Part shown: positions 1-7,061 of the stretch, in pieces
Numbering within the stretch: the first letter of the stretch is position 1
Layout of the letters: each line of letters begins with the position of its first letter
From: an uncultured Polaribacter sp.
GTDB taxonomy: Bacteria; Bacteroidota; Bacteroidia; Flavobacteriales; Flavobacteriaceae
Reading direction: 5' to 3'
Assembly: GCA_913020555.1 (NCBI GenBank)
Contig: CAJWAC010000009.1
Location: 1-50,440 of the forward strand
DNA: 50,440 nucleotides
The notes under the pieces: generated by a model
Databases searched by the model: none
Told to the model about the DNA's origin: nothing
What the model saw: only the letters and a program-made list of their open reading frames with translations
Made by a program: the position numbers and the translations under genes

Positions 1-506
1 ACATCTACTGAATTCAGAACTGCATTTTGTTGCGCTATTTTTAAAGCATCTGCAGAAACATCTATTGCCGAAATAGTTGCATTTACAATATTTTTTGCCA
101 AAGAAATAGGTATACATCCGGTTCCAGTGCCAATATCTAAAATATTTAACTTTGAAACGCCAAAACTTTGTAAAGTTGAAACTTCTTTAATAATCCACTC
201 AACTAATTCCTCTGTTTCTGGTCTCGGAATTAAAGTGTTACCATCCACTAAAAAAGGGTAACCAAAAAATTCAGTTTTACCTATAATATATTGAATAGGT
301 ATCTCTTGTTTCAATCTTACTAAAGCACTTTTTAATAATGATAATTTTTCTTCACCAATTTTAAAATTAGGCTTAAGAACTGTATCAATTCTATTTAAGT
401 TGAGATATTCCTCAATCAATAAAAAGAAAAAAGTATCTATTTCTGTCTTGGGGTAAACTGATGAAAGTTCAGTTGAAAAATATATTCTGAATTCTTTTAA
501 TATCAT
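1..506 (-). CDS. prmC: Peptide chain release factor N5-glutamine methyltransferase (partial)
   Basis: PrmC methylates the glutamine of the GGQ motif of release factors RF1 and RF2, using S-adenosylmethionine, in the cytoplasm. The 168 visible residues contain the N-terminal helical substrate-binding domain (about 1-75), the family signature IPRPETEELVEW (about 93-104) and SAM-binding motif I, DIGTGTGCIP (about 124-133). The catalytic NPPY motif and the rest of the C-terminal domain lie beyond the left edge of the window. The ATG at 506 overlaps the TGA stop of the upstream acetyltransferase gene (ATGA), so translation is probably coupled. The assignment is firm; only the truncation by the window limits it. 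Confidence 0.95.
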   Translation of the reverse strand, partial: MILKEFRIYFSTELSSVYPKTEIDTFFFLLIEEYLNLNRIDTVLKPNFKIGEEKLSLLKSALVRLKQEIPIQYIIGKTEFFGYPFLVDGNTLIPRPETEELVEWIIKEVSTLQSFGVSKLNILDIGTGTGCIPISLAKNIVNATISAIDVSADALKIAQQNAVLNSVD

Positions 507-994
507 ATTTCCTTAATCATCCATACATTACAAGAATAGTGGCAAGTATTGCCCATTGGTTTATCTAAATCTTTGAAGCCATATCTTTTATATAATTTTA
601 CTGCAGCTTTCATGTAAGGTAAAGTTTCCAAATAACATTTTTCAAAACCGTAATTTTTTGCTTTTTCCAAACAAGTTTCAATTAGTTTAGTGCCCAAACC
701 TTTACCTCTAGCAATTGGCAAAAAGTACATTTTTTGAAGTTCACAAATATTGCCATCAAAATTATCTAACTGAGCAATTCCTGCACCTCCAACAACCTGG
801 TTTTTGTGCTCTACAACAAAATAAACGGCATTTTCTTTTTGGTAGGTTTCAAACATTTTATCAGTTGCTTCATCTTCAAAAGCAGTACCTACTTTCGGTG
901 CACCCATTTCTAGAATTACATTTCTAATAACTTTAGCAAGAGCAATATTATCTTTAACTTTTATTTCTCTTATGATAAAATCTTTACTTGTCAT
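503..994 (-). CDS. GNAT family N-acetyltransferase
   Basis: A 163-residue single-domain GNAT acetyltransferase, which transfers an acetyl group from acetyl-CoA to an amine; the substrate cannot be read from the sequence. Acetyl-CoA binding motif A is seen as RGKGLGTKLIE (about 96-106), preceded by the beta-4 strand ELQKMYFLP and followed by KLYKRYGF near 135, typical of the family C-terminus. It is the first gene of a leftward pair with prmC, with a 3-base overlap. A good -7 element (CAAAAGTA read on the + strand, 1035-1042) lies 41 bases upstream of its ATG. Confidence 0.88.
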   Translation of the reverse strand: MTSKDFIIREIKVKDNIALAKVIRNVILEMGAPKVGTAFEDEATDKMFETYQKENAVYFVVEHKNQVVGGAGIAQLDNFDGNICELQKMYFLPIARGKGLGTKLIETCLEKAKNYGFEKCYLETLPYMKAAVKLYKRYGFKDLDKPMGNTCHYSCNVWMIKEI

Positions 995-1003
995 TTATTC
1001 CTG

Positions 1004-1042
1004 TATTTTTGCAATGGCAAGTTACCCAAATTTTCAAAAGTA
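1004..1042. promoter_or_regulatory. Overlapping divergent promoters for the acetyltransferase and lipoprotein genes
   Basis: Two full matches to the Bacteroidota -7 element TAnnTTTG occur in the short gap between divergent genes. TATTTTTG at 1004-1011 (+) would serve the lipoprotein gene starting at 1047. TACTTTTG on the - strand at 1035-1042 would serve the acetyltransferase-prmC pair starting at 994. Each promoter would lie inside the other's transcribed or initiation region, so the two could interfere. The motif match is seen directly; activity is inferred, and such 8-mers also occur by chance in AT-rich DNA. Confidence 0.5.
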
Positions 1043-1046
1043 ATTG

Positions 1047-1511
1047 ATGAGAAAAGCATTCTATTTTTTAAGTTTATTTGTATTTTTAAGCAGTTGCAAT
1101 GTAAATAAAAAACCTGTTTTTATAAAAGTTGATGATCTACAATTTTTAAGTTTTAAAGGTGACACAATACACTTAAAAGCAAATGCTTTTTTTAAGAACC
1201 CAAACAATGTTAGTGGAAAAATTGCAACAGATGAGATAAAAGTAATTATGAATGATGAAGAAATTGCTCAAGTTTCCTCAGATGAATTTAAGGTACCTGC
1301 ACGAAAAGAATTTACAATACCTTTAAAAGTGACTATTCCTTCCAAAATGATTTTTGAAAACAATAAAAATGGAATTTTAGGTGGCTTATTAAATTCAATC
1401 TTGAATAAATCTGTTAAAATACAATTTAAAGGAGTTTTAAAATATAAAGTCTTTGGTTTTTCTAGCGATTATCCTGTGGATATTTCTAAAAATATAAAAA
1501 TAAAACTTTAA
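1047..1511 (+). CDS. LEA type 2-like lipoprotein
   Basis: A small lipoprotein of 154 residues with a signal sequence ending in a lipobox (LFVFLSSC). After the cysteine there is one beta-sandwich domain of the LEA14/WHy type, shown by the pattern of alternating hydrophobic strands and the FFKNPNN segment, which matches the conserved 'NPN' of LEA_2 proteins. It is probably tethered to a periplasm-facing membrane surface; its function in Bacteroidota is not established. The ATG at 1047 is preferred over an in-frame TTG just before it. It is followed closely by ribD. Confidence 0.72.
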   Translation: MRKAFYFLSLFVFLSSCNVNKKPVFIKVDDLQFLSFKGDTIHLKANAFFKNPNNVSGKIATDEIKVIMNDEEIAQVSSDEFKVPARKEFTIPLKVTIPSKMIFENNKNGILGGLLNSILNKSVKIQFKGVLKYKVFGFSSDYPVDISKNIKIKL

Positions 1512-1524
1512 ACCTTACTCATAA

Positions 1525-2586
1525 ATAAAAATACCCAATATTATCAATCACGAAATTTACATAGAACGTTGTTTACAGATTGCTAAAAATGGAATTGGTA
1601 TTGCAAGACCAAACCCAAGTGTTGGTGCTGTTATTGTGCATAAACAAAAAATTATAGCTGAAGGATTTACTTCTAAATATGGTGAAAGTCACGCAGAGGT
1701 AAATGCTGTTAATGCCGTAAAAGATAAGTCTATTTTAAAGGAAGCTACAATTTATGTAACCTTAGAACCTTGCTCTCATTTTGGTAAAACACCTCCGTGT
1801 GCTAACTTATTGGCAAAACATCAATTTAAAAATGTAGTGATTGGTTGTATTGATACCAATACTTTGGTTGCTGGAAAAGGAATTGAAATTTTAAGAAAGT
1901 CTGGAATTAATGTTATTGTTGGTATTTTAGAAAAAAAATGCCAAGAACATCATAAACGTTTTTTTACGGTTCAAAATAAAAAACGACCTTATATTATTTT
2001 AAAATGGGCTGAAACTACAAATGGCTTTCTAGCTCCTTTGCAAAAAGAAAAGCAATCTCCCATTTGGATTTCTAACAAATATTCAAAACAATTAGTTCAT
2101 AAATTACGCGCCAACGAGCATGCCATTTTAGTAGGCACAAATACCGTACTTGCTGATAATCCTAAATTAAATGTTAGAAGTTGGTCTGGGAAAAACCCTG
2201 TTCGAATTGTACTGGATGCTAAACTTAGAATCCCAAAGGATTTAAATATATTTGATAATAGTGTTAAGACCATTATTATCACAGCATCTAAAACCAAAAA
2301 TCAAGAATTAAAACATAATTTAATTTTTGAAACTATTGATTTTCAAAAAGATATTGCTAGCCAAATTTGCGCAGTTTTGCAAAAACATAAAATTGAATCT
2401 GTAATTATTGAAGGCGGTACACAAACTCTACAAACCTTTATCAATGAAAATTTATGGGATGAAGCATTTGTCTTTACTGGAAATAAAACGTTTGAAAAAG
2501 GTATTAAATCACCATTTTTATCAGCAAAAATCACATCCGAAGAAAAAATTAAAAACGATATTTTAAAAATTTATAGAAATGATTAA
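1525..2586 (+). CDS. ribD: Bifunctional riboflavin biosynthesis protein RibD, start codon unusual
   Basis: RibD carries out two steps of riboflavin synthesis: deamination of the pyrimidine from GTP cyclohydrolase II, then NADPH-dependent reduction of the ribose. The deaminase domain shows the zinc ligands in SHAEVNAV and EPCSHFGKTPPC; the reductase domain has LRANEHAILVGTNTVLADNP and VIIEGGTQTL. The conserved N-terminal segment RPNPSVGAVIV is encoded at 1603-1635, upstream of the first GTG (1636), so translation must start further left. Between the in-frame stop at 1522 and that segment there is no ATG, GTG or TTG; only ATA (1525, 1531), ATT (1540) or ATC (1543) could serve. Either a rare start codon is used or a base is wrong. 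It overlaps the next gene by 8 bases. Confidence 0.9.
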   Translation: MKIPNIINHEIYIERCLQIAKNGIGIARPNPSVGAVIVHKQKIIAEGFTSKYGESHAEVNAVNAVKDKSILKEATIYVTLEPCSHFGKTPPCANLLAKHQFKNVVIGCIDTNTLVAGKGIEILRKSGINVIVGILEKKCQEHHKRFFTVQNKKRPYIILKWAETTNGFLAPLQKEKQSPIWISNKYSKQLVHKLRANEHAILVGTNTVLADNPKLNVRSWSGKNPVRIVLDAKLRIPKDLNIFDNSVKTIIITASKTKNQELKHNLIFETIDFQKDIASQICAVLQKHKIESVIIEGGTQTLQTFINENLWDEAFVFTGNKTFEKGIKSPFLSAKITSEEKIKNDILKIYRND

Positions 2587-3187
2587 AAACATCATCTTCG
2601 ATTTTGGAGATATTTTCATCAACTTAGATAAACAAGGCACTTATAAAGCAATGGCTGCCTTAGGTGTAACAGAAATTACAGAAGAAATGATGGAAGTTTA
2701 TCATCAATATGAAAAAGGATTAATGACGACTGAAAATTTTATTGACTTTTTCTTTATAAAATTTAATATTCCAAAAAAAGATTTAATAAATGCTTGGAAT
2801 GCTGTTTTATTGGACTTTCCTAAAAGACGATTAGATTTCTTAACCGAGTTGGCAGAAAATAAAAAGTATAGACTATTTTTATTGAGTAACACTAATGATT
2901 TACATATAAAATGGGTGCAAAATTCTTTAGGTAAATCCTTTTACAATACTTTTAAAAATTCTTTTGAACAGTTTTATTTATCACACGAAATTCATTTTAG
3001 AAAACCAGACACAGAAATTTATGAATTTGTGTTAAAACAAAATAATTTAATCGCAAATGAAACATTATTCGTGGACGATTTAAAAGAAAATACAGACTCT
3101 GCAAAGCAATTGGATATTAAAACATGGAATTTAAATCCGAAAGAAGAAGATGTAACTCAATTATTCTCTAAAAACTATTTCAATTGA
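2579..3187 (+). CDS. HAD family hydrolase, YihX-like
   Basis: A 202-residue cytoplasmic HAD-superfamily phosphatase of subfamily IA. Motif I is FDFGDIF, with the nucleophilic Asp at residue 8; motif II is LLSNTN near 103; the motif III lysine lies in RKPDTEIYEF; and motif IV is FVDDLKENTDSA. The helical cap lies between motifs I and II, as in YihX (an alpha-D-glucose-1-phosphate phosphatase in E. coli), but the substrate here is unknown. The second acidic residue of the usual DxD is replaced by Gly, as is common in this branch. Its ATG overlaps the end of ribD, and its stop overlaps the next start. Confidence 0.85.
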   Translation: MIKNIIFDFGDIFINLDKQGTYKAMAALGVTEITEEMMEVYHQYEKGLMTTENFIDFFFIKFNIPKKDLINAWNAVLLDFPKRRLDFLTELAENKKYRLFLLSNTNDLHIKWVQNSLGKSFYNTFKNSFEQFYLSHEIHFRKPDTEIYEFVLKQNNLIANETLFVDDLKENTDSAKQLDIKTWNLNPKEEDVTQLFSKNYFN

Positions 3188-4047
3188 TATATCTTATATT
3201 AAGTATCCTAATTTCGTCAGGTTTATTTGTCATTTTTAAATATTTTGGTATTTATAAAGTGGATGTTTTAAAGGCAATATTCATCAATTATATTATTGCT
3301 TTTATAATGGGTTTTACTTTTGCAGAACGCAGTTTTTCAGTTGTTGAAGTACCAAACCAACCTTGGTTTTTTGGAGCTGTTTGTTTAGGAGCATTATTTG
3401 TATCTATTTTCTTTGTAATGGCATTGACTGCACAAAAAAATGGAGTTTCTGTTGCCTCGGTTGCTGGTAAAATGTCTGTGGTAATTCCTGTTTTATTTGG
3501 AGTGTTTTTATACAACGAATCTGTAACTTTCTTAAAAGTAATAGGAATTATAATTGCCTTAATTGCAGTGTATTTATCTTCTGTAAAAGAAAAATCTACC
3601 GCTAAAAAAAATGCAGGTTTACTTTTACCCATTCTTCTTTTTTTAGGATCTGGCGCCATAGATACCACCTTAAAATTTGTAGAAGTTACTTATGTGCCTA
3701 AAAACGATGTTTCTATATTTTCAGGAAGCTTGTTTGGCATTGCTGCTATTTTTGCACTTATTATTTTAATTGGAAAAGCAATTAAGAAAAGAGAACCTTT
3801 TGGTATCAAAAATATAATTGCAGGTATTGTTTTAGGAGTTCCGAATTACTTTTCTATTATTTTTCTGATAAAAGCGCTACAAACAGAAGGTTTTGAGAGT
3901 TCTACACTATTTACGATCAATAATGTAGGAATCGTCATAGTTTCTACCATAATTGGAATTCTTCTTTTTAAAGAACAATTTAGCACTAAAAATAAAATTG
4001 GAGTTACTTTAGCTATTTTAGGAATTGTAATTGTAGCTTTGGCTTAA
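3184..4047 (+). CDS. EamA/DMT-type transporter
   Basis: A 287-residue integral membrane protein with about ten hydrophobic helices arranged as two repeats, the pattern of the drug/metabolite transporter (EamA) superfamily. The segment GVSVASVAGKMSVVIPVLFG at about 88-107 and its second-half counterpart ending in ILGIVIVALA are typical. It would move a small metabolite across the inner membrane; the substrate is not predictable. The start is a TTG embedded in the stop of the upstream HAD gene (TTGA), and its TAA shares its last base with the ATG of the next gene, so the run ribD-HAD-EamA-YigZ behaves as a tightly packed operon. Confidence 0.85.
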   Translation: MIYLILSILISSGLFVIFKYFGIYKVDVLKAIFINYIIAFIMGFTFAERSFSVVEVPNQPWFFGAVCLGALFVSIFFVMALTAQKNGVSVASVAGKMSVVIPVLFGVFLYNESVTFLKVIGIIIALIAVYLSSVKEKSTAKKNAGLLLPILLFLGSGAIDTTLKFVEVTYVPKNDVSIFSGSLFGIAAIFALIILIGKAIKKREPFGIKNIIAGIVLGVPNYFSIIFLIKALQTEGFESSTLFTINNVGIVIVSTIIGILLFKEQFSTKNKIGVTLAILGIVIVALA

Positions 4048-4655
4048 TGGACAATGATTGCTATAAAACAATTTTAAAACCTTCTAAAGAAACACTCTTT
4101 AAAGAAAAAGGAAGTAAATTTTTTGGTTACGCTTTTCCGGTTTTTACTGAAAATGATGTAAAAAACTGTTTAGAAGAATTAAAGAAAAAACACCATTCTG
4201 CGCGTCATTTTTGCTATGCATACCAAATAGGAATTGAAAAAATAAAATTTAGAGCTAATGATGATGGTGAACCTAATAATTCTGCTGGCTTACCAATTTA
4301 TGGACAAATTCAGTCTTTTGAAGTAACAAATGTTTTGGTTGTTTCTGTTCGTTATTTTGGAGGCACAAAACTAGGAGTTGGTGGTTTAATTTCTGCTTAT
4401 AAAACTTCTGCTCAACTTACTTTAGAAATTGCCAAAATCATTGAAAAAACTATCGACATTCAATTTAAATTGAATTTTAATTATGATATGATGAACGCAG
4501 TACAAAGAATAATTAAAGAACGTAATATTACTATTATCAATCAAAAATTAGAATTGAATTGCGAATACATTATTTCTATTCGAAAAAAAGATGCAGAAAC
4601 TATTTTTGATGTTTTTGAAAACCTTTACAAGGTTGATATTAAATCTATAAACTAA
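4047..4655 (+). CDS. YigZ/IMPACT family protein
   Basis: A 202-residue protein of the UPF0029/IMPACT family. The N-terminal domain carries the signature DDGEPNNSAGLPI (about 72-84) and VVSVRYFGGTKLGVGGL (about 98-114); the C-terminal part matches the ferredoxin-like DUF1949 domain. In E. coli YigZ is a cytoplasmic protein of uncertain activity, and in eukaryotes IMPACT binds GCN1. It is the last gene of the operon and faces the DUF5777 gene across a 43-base gap in which I see no clear terminator. Confidence 0.9.
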   Translation: MDNDCYKTILKPSKETLFKEKGSKFFGYAFPVFTENDVKNCLEELKKKHHSARHFCYAYQIGIEKIKFRANDDGEPNNSAGLPIYGQIQSFEVTNVLVVSVRYFGGTKLGVGGLISAYKTSAQLTLEIAKIIEKTIDIQFKLNFNYDMMNAVQRIIKERNITIINQKLELNCEYIISIRKKDAETIFDVFENLYKVDIKSIN

Positions 4656-4698
4656 AAATTATATCATTTTAGTGATGAATAAAAAGATGTAATTTAGT

Positions 4699-5568
4699 TT
4701 AAAAGGTTCTTGAAATATTAAATCCAAAATGGATGTCGCCTCCAAAAAAATCTCCTGTATTTTCTGCAATAAAACTTTTTTCAATCATTGTTATTGCATT
4801 TGACAATATCAATTGAAAAACATGCCCACCGGTTTCAATATCTACACCAAAAGCTAAAGAATTTTTAGCATCAATGGAAGTGGACTTATTAAAAGCCCAA
4901 TAATATTCGCTATTAAAAGAAACTCTTTTACTTAATTTAATTCTACTTCCAAAACCTAAGGCATATATATTTTGAGGATCTTCTGCTATTCTTACCGTAT
5001 TTCTATGAATAAAAGTTGGTGTTAATTGCATAGAAAATGACGAACTGAATTTTCTTGCTAATAAAACCTGACCAACATAAGAGAGATTTTCAGAAAAAGT
5101 TCTTTCTACAATTGGAAACTCCTCATCTTGTGTTTTTGCAGCAATACTTCCAAAAATAGAAATTGCAAAAGGAAACACGCTTTGACCTTTTCTTTGTTTT
5201 ACAAGACTATATTTAAAAAAAGAATCAAAAGTTTTTTCGAAACTACTTCTTCCTAAACCCAAGGTTAAATTATCTGTTAAACCATATTCCAATGCAAATC
5301 GAATATTAGATTGATCTAAACCAAACAACTCCTTAAAGCCTAAATTAATGGCCCCAAATCTATGAGAAATAATAAATTCTAATTCCTCATTTTTTCTATT
5401 CTCTATAGAATGACCATTTAAAATTCGAGTTCCTTTAAAAGTAGCCGTTACAATATTTTCTGTTTTATTTTCTGGAGTTTCATCATCTAAGATATCTAAC
5501 AAATCATTTTGACTATAAAATAGAGTATGTATAGAAATCAAAACAATGGATAATAGTAGTTTTTTCAT
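4699..5568 (-). CDS. DUF5777 family beta-barrel protein, left cassette copy
   Basis: A 289-residue protein with a signal peptide ending near FYSQ (about residue 20) and alternating hydrophobic strands ending in a terminal aromatic residue (NISRTF), as in outer-membrane barrels. It resembles the product at 9282-10193 along its length: compare ATFKGTRILNGHSIENRK here with ATFKTTRIGLGHSIEVRK there, and the shared DN-TLGLG and QRKG/QKRG segments. I assign it to DUF5777; no function is known to me. It is the last gene of a leftward cassette (cytochrome c-like protein, OB-fold, YceI-like, DUF5777) with an 11-base gap to the previous gene. Confidence 0.8.
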   Translation of the reverse strand: MKKLLLSIVLISIHTLFYSQNDLLDILDDETPENKTENIVTATFKGTRILNGHSIENRKNEELEFIISHRFGAINLGFKELFGLDQSNIRFALEYGLTDNLTLGLGRSSFEKTFDSFFKYSLVKQRKGQSVFPFAISIFGSIAAKTQDEEFPIVERTFSENLSYVGQVLLARKFSSSFSMQLTPTFIHRNTVRIAEDPQNIYALGFGSRIKLSKRVSFNSEYYWAFNKSTSIDAKNSLAFGVDIETGGHVFQLILSNAITMIEKSFIAENTGDFFGGDIHFGFNISRTF

Positions 5569-5579
5569 AATTTTGATTG

Positions 5580-6125
5580 TTATTTGTGATATGGTTTATG
5601 ATTAAAATCAAAAGTAACTTTTATCCTTTTCGCTATTTTTTTAGAAACAATAGCTGGTATTGATATATTAAAGTCATCAATTTCAATAATAAAATTACCA
5701 TCAACTAAAATTGAATCATCTGTTTTAGTGAAATTCGCATCAATTACAATTTCTTTTGTGATTCCGTGAATGGTGATATTACCTTTTACTTTTTGCTTAC
5801 TCACAGTTTCATTAATAGCTTCAAAATTTAAAATATCACCCGCAAATGTTGCTTTTGGATATTTATCAGATTCCACGTAATTCTCATTAAAATGCTCTTG
5901 CATTAAAGCTTTTTCAAATAGAAAGGATTTCATTAAAATTTGAATGGCAATTTTCCCTTTATCAGCATCTATAATACTTAAAACTTGATTATTATCTGCA
6001 GTAATGTCTTCCATTGGTGCTTTAGAGTAAAAATTAATAGCACCACTTTTTGTTAAATATCTGTTTTGACCATTTATAAACATTGCAAAAAGTAAACAGA
6101 ATAGTATGGTAAAGATTGATTTCAT
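5580..6125 (-). CDS. YceI family protein, left cassette copy
   Basis: A 181-residue secreted protein: signal peptide of about 19 residues, then a YceI-like lipocalin-type barrel. The family pattern is seen in HFNENYVESDKYPKATF (the E-xx-KYP-x-F motif) and in KVKGNITIHGITKEIV. Family members such as TT1927b bind a polyisoprenoid chain, so a lipid or quinone-like ligand in the periplasm is plausible but not shown. It is a paralogue of the product of 8744-9292, and both copies sit between an OB-fold gene and a DUF5777 gene, which implies joint work with the barrel protein. Confidence 0.85.
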   Translation of the reverse strand: MKSIFTILFCLLFAMFINGQNRYLTKSGAINFYSKAPMEDITADNNQVLSIIDADKGKIAIQILMKSFLFEKALMQEHFNENYVESDKYPKATFAGDILNFEAINETVSKQKVKGNITIHGITKEIVIDANFTKTDDSILVDGNFIIEIDDFNISIPAIVSKKIAKRIKVTFDFNHKPYHK

Positions 6126-6143
6126 ATTTGATTGATTTTTGAA

Positions 6144-6560
6144 TTAATTTATAATTTCTGATTTCACTAAAATAACATCCATTAAAAATCCTGTACAAAT
6201 TCCTTTAATAGAAACAATTTCTCCTATTTTAAATGTACTCATCTTTTTTGTAGCTTCTGTAGATAAATGACACAAGATGTTTCCAAAATTATCATTTGTT
6301 TTTAAAGTGATGACTCCTTTTTCTCTTTCAATTTTTGTTTCTGAAATCTCACCTTTCACTAATATAACTTTTTCTAAATATTTTTTATTTGCTGCCGTTT
6401 CATCCTTAGAAAATTCATCTAAAATTTTATTTGCAGAAATACTAATTTCCGTTGATGATTTTAAAACATCAATATGAGGTTTATTGTACATCTTATACCC
6501 AAAAAATCCTCCAAAAGTTCCTAAAATTATAAATACTAAGATTATTTTTTTTCTATTCAT
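6144..6560 (-). CDS. Membrane-anchored OB-fold (tRNA_anti-like) protein, left cassette copy
   Basis: A 138-residue protein with one N-terminal membrane segment (about 5-22) and an OB-like domain facing the periplasm. The end of the domain, VSIKGICTGFLMDVILV, closely matches ITVKGICKGFLKDVILL in the paralogue at 8314-8751. I place it in the 'tRNA_anti-like' group of exported OB-fold proteins; despite the name, export argues against a role with tRNA. Ligand and function are unknown. It lies 11 bases after the cytochrome c-like gene and 18 before the YceI gene in one transcription unit. Confidence 0.72.
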   Translation of the reverse strand: MNRKKIILVFIILGTFGGFFGYKMYNKPHIDVLKSSTEISISANKILDEFSKDETAANKKYLEKVILVKGEISETKIEREKGVITLKTNDNFGNILCHLSTEATKKMSTFKIGEIVSIKGICTGFLMDVILVKSEIIN

Positions 6561-6571
6561 AATTTCTAAAT

Positions 6572-6916
6572 TTAATTATTTAAAGCTCCGGCATCTACCC
6601 AACAGCTTATGGCTGTAATTTCATCATTTGTTAAACTGCCTCCAATTGGCATTTCTCTTAATACAACTTCTGATTTTACTCTAAGTGCATTTGCACTAAC
6701 TGCATTATAAGTTTCTAAATTTGGAGATTGTCCACCTTCTAAACTATGACAACTAATACAATTATTATCGATAATTGGTTTTACATGCATAGAGAATGTA
6801 ATAGCTGCGCAAGGATCAATTTCTTCTATCTCATCTACATTTGATAAACAAGAGGACATGGCAACTGGTATCAAAAAGAGTAAAAAAGTATTTTCAAATT
6901 TTTGGATAGATTTCAT
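6572..6916 (-). CDS. Cytochrome c-like lipoprotein
   Basis: A 114-residue protein with a signal sequence and lipobox (PVAMSSC, Cys about 22). The mature part is a small cytochrome c domain: the heme-binding motif CISCH lies at about 53-57 and a possible axial methionine in REMPIGG near 88. The ending DEITAISCWVDAGALNN matches the last helix of 'VKPIIDNNC' type cytochromes. It would be attached to a membrane on the periplasmic side and carry one heme. It heads the left cassette and has no counterpart in the right cassette, so it is what distinguishes the two. Confidence 0.85.
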   Translation of the reverse strand: MKSIQKFENTFLLFLIPVAMSSCLSNVDEIEEIDPCAAITFSMHVKPIIDNNCISCHSLEGGQSPNLETYNAVSANALRVKSEVVLREMPIGGSLTNDEITAISCWVDAGALNN

Positions 6917-6983
6917 TATAATTGCTTTTAAATTACTCTAAAATAAGTAAAATTAAACAGTTTACAAACTAATAAGCTTTATG

Positions 6984-7020
6984 AAAGGGAAAGTAAAAAT
7001 GCTAAAAGGGAAAAAAATAG
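6984..7020 (-). promoter_or_regulatory. Putative LytTR operator upstream of the cytochrome c-like gene
   Basis: The 9-mer AAAGGGAAA (+ strand) occurs at 6984-6992 and again at 7005-7013, exactly 21 bases apart with a 12-base spacer. LytTR regulators such as AgrA classically bind pairs of 9-bp direct repeats with this geometry, two helical turns apart. The distal repeat is part of CTATTTTTTTCCCTTT (- strand, 7005-7020), which matches 15 of 16 bases upstream of the right cassette. It lies about 70-105 bases before the cytochrome start and just after the LytTR regulator gene. The repeat is seen; binding is inferred. Confidence 0.5.
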
Positions 7021-7061
7021 ACTGAAAACAAAGTGGATTTTCGTAAAATCTAAAATAAATA

